The translations under genes were made by a program, and so were the position numbers. The notes below the pieces were generated by a model that was given only the letters and a program-made list of their open reading frames with translations, was not told where the DNA came from and did not search any database. From assembly GCA_009782975.1 (NCBI GenBank), contig WRIA01000022.1:1-7372 (forward strand): 7,372 nucleotides of DNA, read 5' to 3'. The DNA is from Clostridiales bacterium. GTDB lineage: Bacteria; Bacillota_B; Dehalobacteriia; UBA4068. Position 1 is the first letter of the stretch. Every line of letters begins with the position of its first letter. This document shows positions 1 through 5,345 of this stretch, piece by piece.

Positions 1-1701
1 AAGTTCTGGGGCATGATAGTGGTGGATGATTGCCTTAATGCCAGGCAGTGGCAGCAGGCCGATATAGATATGGTGTTGCTTATAAGCAGCGTCATATCGG
101 AATTATTCAAGCGCTCCGCCATAGAAACGGAGCTTAAAGAGGCCAAGGAGCAGGCGGAACGCATGAGCCACGCCAAAAGTGATTTTCTTTCCCGCATGAG
201 CCACGAGATGCGCACCCCCATGAACGCCATAATAGGCATGACCAGCATCGCCAAGACCTCCGACCAGCTGGAGCGCAAGGATTATTGCCTGGGGCGCATA
301 GAATCCGCTTCCAATCACCTGCTGGGGGTCATCAACGATGTGCTGGATATATCCAAGATAGAGGCCAATAAGTTCGAGCTTTCCTTTACGGATTTCAATC
401 TGGAAAGGATGCTTATAAAGGTCACTAATGTGGTAAATTACCGGGTGGACGAAAAGCGGCAGCGTTTATCCGTAAAAGTGGAAAGGGATGTGCCGGAGGC
501 CCTGGTATCGGACGATCAGCGATTAGCGCAGGTAATAACGAACCTGTTGGGCAACGCGGTAAAGTTCACCCCGGAGGAAGGGGAGATAACGCTGCATATT
601 CGCAAGCTGGCGGAGGATAGCGGCATTATTACCCTGGAGTTTTCGGTGCGCGATACCGGCATAGGCATAACAGAGGAACAGCAAAAAAGGCTGTTCCAAT
701 CCTTCGAGCAGGCAGACGGCGGCGTGGCGCGGCGCTTTGGCGGCACCGGGCTGGGTCTGGCAATATCCAAGAACATAGTAGAGATGATGGGCGGCCATAT
801 TTGGGTGGAATCCGTGCCGGGGGAAGGCACGTGCTTCTTTTTTACCATACAGGTACACAAAGGAGAAAACGTGCGGCAGCTGCGCAGTAATAATATGCGC
901 AAGTGGCAAAATGTGCGCATTTTGGCCGTGGACGACGACAAGGATGTGCGGGATTATTTTATTAGCCTGGCGGGAGCTTTGAATGCACAATGCGCGGTGG
1001 CGGCAAGCGGGGAGGAAGCCTGCCGCCTGGTAAAAGAAAGCCCGGCCTTCGACGTCATCTTCATAGATTGGAAAATGCCGGGGATGAACGGTATAGAGCT
1101 GGCACAGCATATAAAGGACGACCCGGAAAAGCAAACACTGGTGATAATGATATCCTCCGCCGAATGGACCCAGATAGAGCAGGATGCCAGAGCCGCCGGG
1201 GTGGATAAGTTTATCCCCAAGCCGCTGTTTTCCTCCATCATTGTAGAATGTATAAGCGAAAGCCTGGGCATCTGGGAGGGGGACAAAGAGCCAAAGGAAA
1301 AGGATATCGATATAAACGGGCTGTTTAATGGCAAGCGCATACTGCTGGCCGAGGATATAGAGATAAACCGCGAAATAGTGATGGAGCTGCTTGCGCCCAC
1401 CGGAATAAGCATAGATTGCGCCGCTGACGGGCGGGAGGCTTACGAGATGTTTGCGGCAAAGCCCGCGGTATACGACGCCGTATTTATGGATATACATATG
1501 CCGGAGGTAGATGGTTATTCCTCCACGCGGCTTATACGCGCCCTTAAAGACCCGCATGCGCAAACCGTGCCCATAATAGCCATGACGGCCAATGTGTTCC
1601 GCGAGGATATAGATGCCTGCCTGGCCGCCGGTATGAACAGCCATGTTGGTAAACCCCTGGATATCAAGGATATGATCGAAAAGTTAAGACATTTTCTGTA
1701 A
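1..1701 (+). CDS. Hybrid sensor histidine kinase, 5'-truncated by window edge (GAF end-HisKA-HATPase-REC-REC)
   Basis: This is a cytoplasmic multidomain kinase of a phosphorelay. The frame is open from base 1, so the ATG at 13 is probably internal and the gene begins upstream. Numbering from base 1, residues 1-45 resemble the end of a GAF domain (WGMIVVDD, then R-x-W) and lead into a short helical linker. HisKA follows at about 55-122, with the phospho-acceptor His68 in SHEMRTPMNAIIG. The HATPase domain is at about 170-287 and shows the N-box (Asn181, Asn185), DTGIG, and RRFGGTGLGL. Receiver 1 is at about 305-425 (Asp356 in IDWKMPG, Lys407). Receiver 2 is at about 444-566 (Asp497 in MDIHMPEVDG, Lys551). 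Both receivers keep their catalytic residues. No membrane segment or output domain is visible. The Hpt protein encoded next is the likely phosphotransfer partner. The signal sensed is unknown. Confidence 0.93.
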   Translation, partial: KFWGMIVVDDCLNARQWQQADIDMVLLISSVISELFKRSAIETELKEAKEQAERMSHAKSDFLSRMSHEMRTPMNAIIGMTSIAKTSDQLERKDYCLGRIESASNHLLGVINDVLDISKIEANKFELSFTDFNLERMLIKVTNVVNYRVDEKRQRLSVKVERDVPEALVSDDQRLAQVITNLLGNAVKFTPEEGEITLHIRKLAEDSGIITLEFSVRDTGIGITEEQQKRLFQSFEQADGGVARRFGGTGLGLAISKNIVEMMGGHIWVESVPGEGTCFFFTIQVHKGENVRQLRSNNMRKWQNVRILAVDDDKDVRDYFISLAGALNAQCAVAASGEEACRLVKESPAFDVIFIDWKMPGMNGIELAQHIKDDPEKQTLVIMISSAEWTQIEQDARAAGVDKFIPKPLFSSIIVECISESLGIWEGDKEPKEKDIDINGLFNGKRILLAEDIEINREIVMELLAPTGISIDCAADGREAYEMFAAKPAVYDAVFMDIHMPEVDGYSSTRLIRALKDPHAQTVPIIAMTANVFREDIDACLAAGMNSHVGKPLDIKDMIEKLRHFL

Positions 1702-1707
1702 GCTGTA

Positions 1708-1736
1708 TTTACAACACCTGGCTATGATGTTATAAT
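1708..1736 (+). promoter_or_regulatory. Sigma-A-type promoter of the Hpt gene
   Basis: TTTACA (1708-1713) and a perfect TATAAT (1731-1736) are separated by exactly 17 bp, with a TGT just before the -10 (extended -10). It starts 7 bp after the kinase stop codon and lies 42 bp upstream of the Hpt start. The Hpt gene can therefore be transcribed independently of the kinase. This is a prediction from sequence only. Confidence 0.75.
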
Positions 1737-1778
1737 GTATTAAGCAATACTAAAAAGATAGTAAAAACGGAGGGGCTT

Positions 1779-2204
1779 ATGACAATGCAAAACAAATATA
1801 TGCCGAATCATTTTTTTGCCGCGCCCGGAGAATTCGGCCCGGCAGGTCAAGAGGATTACTCGTCCTTAAAGCCCGCGCTGGATGTGGCGGATGGTATGGG
1901 CCGCGTAATGAACAACAAAAAGCTGTACTGCCGCTTGCTGCGCACCTTTTCCGGCCCCAAGATGGCGGAGGATATATCCCTTGCTGTGGAAAGCGGGGAT
2001 CATATAAAGGTACAGCAGGCTGCCCATGCTTTAAAGGGGGTTTCCGCCAACTTAGGCATAAGTGAGCTTATGAACATTTCCCTGCAAATAGAAACGCGGG
2101 CCAAGGCGTCGGAGGCCGCGGGGGATCTGCTACCCGCTTTAGAGCAGGCGGTTGCGGCTGCTACGGGCGCTATAGAGCGCCTGCTGGCCAGTGAGGAAGC
2201 ATAA
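1779..2204 (+). CDS. Hpt (histidine phosphotransfer) domain protein
   Basis: This is a 141-residue single-domain Hpt protein that should relay phosphoryl groups between receiver domains in the cytoplasm. The domain spans about residues 30-138. The phospho-accepting His83 sits in AHALKGVSANLG, which matches the family pattern H-x-L-K-G-x-S-x-x-x-G. The ALDVADGM...LYCRLLRTF stretch matches the start of an Hpt helical bundle. The first 25 or so residues are a poorly conserved, Gly/Pro-containing leader. The ATG at 1779 is supported by GGAGGGG 3-9 bases upstream; an ATG two codons later is possible but less well spaced. It lies 77 bp after the hybrid kinase on the same strand, so it is most simply that kinase's Hpt module encoded separately. 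The downstream response regulator is not in the window. Confidence 0.9.
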   Translation: MTMQNKYMPNHFFAAPGEFGPAGQEDYSSLKPALDVADGMGRVMNNKKLYCRLLRTFSGPKMAEDISLAVESGDHIKVQQAAHALKGVSANLGISELMNISLQIETRAKASEAAGDLLPALEQAVAAATGAIERLLASEEA

Positions 2205-2226
2205 AGAAGCATAAAAATAAGCATAT

Positions 2227-2261
2227 AAAAAAGCAGGCGGTTTTGGCCGCCTGCTTTTTTT
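2227..2261. terminator. Bidirectional intrinsic terminator between Hpt and hemerythrin genes
   Basis: A perfect 14-bp stem (2227-2240 with 2247-2260) has the GC-rich core GCAGGCGG/CCGCCTGC and a 6-base loop. It is flanked by A6 on the left and T7 on the right. It therefore gives a U-tract in either direction: for the Hpt gene on + (stop at 2204) and the hemerythrin gene on - (stop at 2268). The two genes converge on it. Confidence 0.92.
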
Positions 2262-2267
2262 AGTGTG

Positions 2268-2690
2268 CTATGCCTGTTCCTTTACGCTTCGTATATGCAC
2301 CCCTATCTTTTTATCCTCGTTAAGTATGTGGCTTATAAGCCATTTTACCACTATCTTGCTAACGTCGTTGCTCAACTCCACGGAAGAGCCGCTTTCGGCA
2401 AAATGCCGCTGAAGCTCCTGCGCCGTAACCTTAAATTCCTCGTGCAGTTTTTTATGCCTTTCAAGGTCGGGAAAGTTGTAGCGTAGCTGCAAAGCTTCCT
2501 CGTCGTTAAAATGATGTATGGTGTATTCCACCAAAAAATCCAGAGTTTCCTTTAGTTTGCATGCGTCGTTGCCATCCTCGCAAGAGGCAATAAGTTCGCT
2601 TACCAGCACAAACAGTTGGTGGTGCTGCTCATCTACCTGTTCGTTGCCCAGCCTGTATTTATCTTTCCAGGCGACGCCCTCATAAGGCAT
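2268..2690 (-). CDS. Bacteriohemerythrin (non-heme di-iron O2-binding protein)
   Basis: This is a soluble four-helix-bundle protein of 140 residues that binds O2 at a di-iron centre. In anaerobes such proteins are thought to sense, scavenge or deliver oxygen. All seven family ligands are visible from the ATG at 2690: His23 (DEQHHQLF), His60 and Glu64 (HFNDE), His79 and His83 (H-x3-H), and His121 and Asp126 (HILNED). The N-terminal W-K-D...L-G pattern is also typical. A GTG four codons upstream (2700-2702) would overlap the Shine-Dalgarno AAGGAG (2702-2707), so I chose the ATG, which has an 11-base spacer. The gene lies 92 bp downstream of buk on the same strand with its own promoter, and ends at the bidirectional terminator. 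It is a single-domain form with no fused chemotaxis or signalling domain. Confidence 0.95.
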   Translation of the reverse strand: MPYEGVAWKDKYRLGNEQVDEQHHQLFVLVSELIASCEDGNDACKLKETLDFLVEYTIHHFNDEEALQLRYNFPDLERHKKLHEEFKVTAQELQRHFAESGSSVELSNDVSKIVVKWLISHILNEDKKIGVHIRSVKEQA

Positions 2691-2729
2691 ACTTATTACC
2701 ACTCCTTTCCTTTTGTTTTTAGTACGGTA

Positions 2730-2757
2730 ATGCTATAACTAAATATAATTATAGCAT
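2730..2757. repeat. Perfect 9-bp inverted repeat over the hemerythrin -10 region, probable operator
   Basis: The minus strand reads ATGCTATAA, a 10-base AT-rich spacer, then TTATAGCAT. The arms are at 2749-2757 and 2730-2738. One arm contains most of the -10 hexamer and the other lies just past the expected transcription start. A bound protein would block RNA polymerase, so a repressor operator is the simplest reading. The regulator is unknown. Confidence 0.55.
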
Positions 2758-2776
2758 AAAGCAGCGACACGCGCAA
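2748..2776 (-). promoter_or_regulatory. Sigma-A-type promoter of the hemerythrin gene
   Basis: On the minus strand TTGCGC (2771-2776) and a perfect TATAAT (2748-2753) are 17 bp apart, with TGC directly before the -10 (extended -10). The -35 box lies only a few bases after the buk stop codon. The predicted start site falls within the inverted repeat annotated separately at 2730-2757. Confidence 0.75.
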
Positions 2777-2782
2777 GTGTTA

Positions 2783-3886
2783 TTATGTGTGCCGTATATC
2801 AAAAGTACCTGTATCCGGCGTTTCCAAATATTCGTGGGCCGGCTCTTCCCCCTTAAGTATCCGCAGTGCGCCCAGGGCCAGGGATTCCAGCTCGTTTTCG
2901 CCGGGTATCACCTCTACCTCCGCTATAAAAGAGACCCGCTCCCGTACCCAATCCGTGATCATTTTGGAATACGCCACGCCGCCTGTCAGCACTACAGCAT
3001 CTACCTGTCCTTTAAGCACGGGGGCAAGTTCTCCTATGCCCTTGGATATCTGATAGGCAAAGGCCTCGTAAACCGCTTTGGCGTACACGTCGCCCGCCTC
3101 TATCATTTCTTCTATTCTCCGGCAATCGTGAAAGCCGAAATGAGCCTTAAGCCCACCCATGCCCCGCAGCTTATATAGCATTTCCTTATGCTCGTACTTG
3201 TTGGAATAGCACATATCCACGATAGTGCGCAAGGGTATGCTGCCGGAGCGTTCGGGGGAAAAGGGCCCGGCGTCGTCGGTGATAACGTCAACTATCCTTC
3301 CCCGTTCGTGGGCGCTGATGGAGATGCCGCCGCCCAAATGCCCCACCAAAAAGTTCATATCCTGATACCGCTTGCCCCTTTTTTTTGCCGCCTTGCGGCA
3401 GGTAGCCTTGGCATTAAGTACATGGCAGAAGCTTTGGCGGTAAACCTCCGGTATGCCTGTTATGTGGGCTATATCGTATAATTCGTCGGCGGATACCGCA
3501 TCGTAGATATAGGCGGGTATGCCCAGGGGTACGGCTATGGAATCGGCTATCAAAGCTCCCAGGTTAGAGGCATGAAAGCCTATACGGGATTTTTGCAGCC
3601 TGTCGCGCATACATTGATTAACGGTGTAGCCCCCGGCTTTTACCGGCGGAAGCATACCGCCCCGGCCCACAACGGCGGAAAGCTCCGCCATGTTCAGGCC
3701 TTTTTGGTTAAGCGCTTCCAAAACGCGGTCCCTTCTATAGGCCAGTTGCTCGCCTATAGTTTCCCTTTCGCGCAGATCCTCCCCGCCGTGTTCCAGATTT
3801 TGCACCCATAGCTCCGTCTCGTTTTTGAATAAGCCTATTTTTGTAGAGGTGGAGCCGGGGTTTACGGCAAATATATGATATTCCAT
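2783..3886 (-). CDS. buk: Butyrate kinase
   Basis: This cytoplasmic kinase of the acetate/butyrate kinase (ASKHA) family converts butyryl phosphate and ADP to butyrate and ATP. Relatives also accept branched-chain acyl phosphates. It has 367 residues, slightly longer than the usual 355 or so because of a C-terminal tail. Visible motifs are the N-terminal phosphate loop VNPGSTSTK (8-16, with NPGSTSTK typical of Buk rather than the NSGSSSLK of acetate kinase), YDAVSADEL (128-136), GHLGGGIS (182-189), GPFSPERSG (207-215), VVLTGGVAYSK (298-308) and PGENELESLALGALR (328-342). The ATG at 3886 has GGGAGG ideally placed (9-base spacer after GGAGG). It has its own promoter (3963-3991) and no clear terminator, so transcripts may continue into the hemerythrin gene. 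No phosphotransbutyrylase gene is present in the window. The true acyl substrate is not proven by sequence. Confidence 0.93.
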   Translation of the reverse strand: MEYHIFAVNPGSTSTKIGLFKNETELWVQNLEHGGEDLRERETIGEQLAYRRDRVLEALNQKGLNMAELSAVVGRGGMLPPVKAGGYTVNQCMRDRLQKSRIGFHASNLGALIADSIAVPLGIPAYIYDAVSADELYDIAHITGIPEVYRQSFCHVLNAKATCRKAAKKRGKRYQDMNFLVGHLGGGISISAHERGRIVDVITDDAGPFSPERSGSIPLRTIVDMCYSNKYEHKEMLYKLRGMGGLKAHFGFHDCRRIEEMIEAGDVYAKAVYEAFAYQISKGIGELAPVLKGQVDAVVLTGGVAYSKMITDWVRERVSFIAEVEVIPGENELESLALGALRILKGEEPAHEYLETPDTGTFDIRHT

Positions 3887-3962
3887 AGACCATTTCCTCC
3901 CAGTACCATGCGGTTATCGGGTCTTGTGCTAGCGGCGGCTTTAAGGCCGGCGGGCCGTTATA

Positions 3963-3991
3963 AGTATAGCATTTTTACGCTTTGCGTGCAA
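3963..3991 (-). promoter_or_regulatory. Sigma-A-type promoter of buk
   Basis: On the minus strand TTGCAC (3986-3991) and TATACT (3963-3968) are separated by 17 bp, with TGC preceding the -10 (extended -10). It leaves a leader of roughly 70 bases before the buk ATG. The -10 block ATGCTATACTTATA (3959-3972) is 13/14 identical to the corresponding block at the hemerythrin promoter. Confidence 0.7.
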
Positions 3992-4021
3992 GCCGCGCCT
4001 TGCGGTTTATGGCTATGATGC

Positions 4022-4113
4022 GCGCAGCAGTGACCTGCACGCTCGTGCAGTAGTGACCTGCTCGCCCGTGCAGCAGTGACCTGCTCGCCCGTGCAGTGGT
4101 GACCTGCACTACT
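4022..4113. repeat. Four 23-bp imperfect direct tandem repeats
   Basis: The units are at 4022-4044, 4045-4067, 4068-4090 and 4091-4113. Units 2 and 3 differ at one base, unit 1 differs from unit 3 at three, and unit 4 differs from unit 3 at six. All four keep the core GTGACCTGC and the short dyad GCAG-N7-CTGC; in unit 4 the dyad is a perfect GTGCAG/CTGCAC. The array lies between the grd terminator and the buk promoter. The period is not a multiple of three and there is no spacer diversity, so it is neither coding nor CRISPR. Function unknown. Confidence 0.9.
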
Positions 4114-4115
4114 AT

Positions 4116-4160
4116 ATAAAATACAGAAGGGCGCGGTTTGCGCGCCCTTCTGTATTTTAT
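4116..4160 (-). terminator. Intrinsic terminator of the grd operon, overlapping the grdD stop codon
   Basis: A perfect 20-bp stem (4116-4135 with 4141-4160) closes a 5-base loop. The core is AGAAGGGCGCG/CGCGCCCTTCT and the outer part is AT-rich, giving a short U-rich run on the minus-strand RNA. The grdD TAA (4157-4159) lies inside the promoter-proximal arm. By symmetry it could also stop + strand transcripts. Confidence 0.88.
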
Positions 4161-5323
4161 AAGTATTCCCCTTCTTTAAGATATTTAAGGGCCGCCTCGT
4201 GGTCGTCCGCGGCCACCAGCACCACCGGGCCGGTACAGCCCATGCCGCTGGTGGCGTATATGCCCTTTTGCCACAGCAAACGCGCCGCGTCCTCCAATGC
4301 AAATATCTCTATGCCAGGTATCTCCTCCGTTACCACTTTTTCCGGGGGCGGCGCTATTTCCCGCGGGGCTTCCGCATTCTTCCCGCCTGTGCCGGTCAGC
4401 CCGGCCAAAACAGCGGATAAGCCCGCTTTTTCGGCGGCGGCAAATTCCGCCTCCACCTTGGCAAGCAGGGAACCTTTAGCGCAGGCTCCGGCAAAGCGTA
4501 TGGCTCCCGCTACCACGGGCGCTCCCGAAGCGCGGGATATTATGTTTATGATACGGTCGTAGCCGCGGCCCACACCGGGGCCGTAAGCGTCGCCTATAGC
4601 TTCGTAACTGCCGCCGCTGTTATAGGCGGAAAGCAGCTTTATAAGCACATTGCCGGTCAGGCTATCCATCACCATTATATCGCAAACTCCCTGTAACAGA
4701 TCGTTACCGCGCATCATCGCGCCGCCATCGGCCCGCGCGCTTTCGCTAAAACGTATATCGTAGCCGGCATCGGCCAGTTTGCAAAGGGCGCGTTCCGCCT
4801 GGCGCGCTCCGTCCAGATTCAACAGGCCCACCGTGGGGCGGGGATTACCGCAGGCCTTGGCTACAGCTATACCGCTTATGGCGTTCTTTATCATAGCCGC
4901 CACCCGCTCTGTATCCGAAGTTCCGGTGGTGTTGGCTATAAACATACTTTTGCCCAGGGCCGGAGTTATGGCCCGCCCCACCGTGGAAACACCTATGGGG
5001 AAGCTGTAGTGCATGGTAACCGCGGCCGCCAGCTCCCCGTTAAGCAGCATAGCGTCCATTTTTTTGTGGGCTTCCCCGGCATCGGCGGCTTCTATAAGGG
5101 TTAGGGAGGTGCTTGCTTTACCGCCTATCACAACGACCTCTATGGAGGGATCCTCCCTTTGGGCCAGTTCCGCCCCGGCCAGCATCTCCTTTGGGCCATG
5201 CTCGCTGCCAAGCAGCGTAAGGCCCACCCTGGGCCGTGGGGCAAAGGAGCCGGTTTGTAGCCCGCTTGCCAGCTCCGCGAAAACTTCGCTTATCATCTGT
5301 TTAACTTGCGTATTATTTTCCAC
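4157..5323 (-). CDS. grdD: Glycine/sarcosine/betaine reductase component C, alpha subunit
   Basis: GrdD is the smaller subunit of protein C of the Stickland reductases. With GrdC it turns the Se-carboxymethyl group on selenoprotein A into acetyl phosphate. It has a PlsX/phosphotransacetylase-like fold, seen in PRVGLTLLGSEHGPKEMLAG near the N-terminus and GDAYGPGVGRGYDRI in the middle. Cys363, in YATSGMGCTGPV near the C-terminus, corresponds to the active-site thiol described as Cys359 in the Eubacterium acidaminophilum protein. I chose the GTG at 5321-5323 (388 residues, the usual family length) because GAGGAG (5333-5338) sits 9 bases upstream. The ATG at 5377 would add 18 residues lying partly inside grdC and has no comparable ribosome site. 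Only 22 bp separate it from grdC. The stop codon is embedded in the operon terminator. Confidence 0.94.
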   Translation of the reverse strand: MENNTQVKQMISEVFAELASGLQTGSFAPRPRVGLTLLGSEHGPKEMLAGAELAQREDPSIEVVVIGGKASTSLTLIEAADAGEAHKKMDAMLLNGELAAAVTMHYSFPIGVSTVGRAITPALGKSMFIANTTGTSDTERVAAMIKNAISGIAVAKACGNPRPTVGLLNLDGARQAERALCKLADAGYDIRFSESARADGGAMMRGNDLLQGVCDIMVMDSLTGNVLIKLLSAYNSGGSYEAIGDAYGPGVGRGYDRIINIISRASGAPVVAGAIRFAGACAKGSLLAKVEAEFAAAEKAGLSAVLAGLTGTGGKNAEAPREIAPPPEKVVTEEIPGIEIFALEDAARLLWQKGIYATSGMGCTGPVVLVAADDHEAALKYLKEGEYL

Positions 5324-5332
5324 AGCGCTATT

Positions 5333-5338
5333 CTCCTC
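5333..5338 (-). promoter_or_regulatory. Ribosome binding site that fixes the grdD GTG start
   Basis: GAGGAG on the minus strand is followed by a 9-base spacer and GTG (5321-5323). It lies just after the grdC TGA stop (5346-5348), in the 22-bp intergenic gap, which supports the shorter 388-residue GrdD. Confidence 0.75.
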
Positions 5339-5345
5339 TCGGCGG

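Noticed and set aside
523..1644. 373-codon open frame on the minus strand opposite the kinase
   Set aside because: It lies opposite a kinase with every domain motif intact, and its translation is low-complexity His/Tyr-rich with no recognisable domain.
2691..2702. GTG start adding four residues to the hemerythrin
   Set aside because: The codon overlaps the Shine-Dalgarno sequence itself, whereas the ATG at 2690 lies downstream of it.
2754..2785. A terminator after buk
   Set aside because: Only a 4-bp ACAC/GTGT pairing is present, with no GC-rich stem or U-run.
4022..4113. Tandem repeats as a small CRISPR array
   Set aside because: The 23-bp units abut directly with no unique spacers, and no cas genes are present.
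3958..4302. Minus-strand 114-codon frame running from inside grdD through the tandem repeats
   Set aside because: It starts within grdD in another frame, passes through the terminator and a repeat whose period is not a multiple of three, and has no ribosome site.
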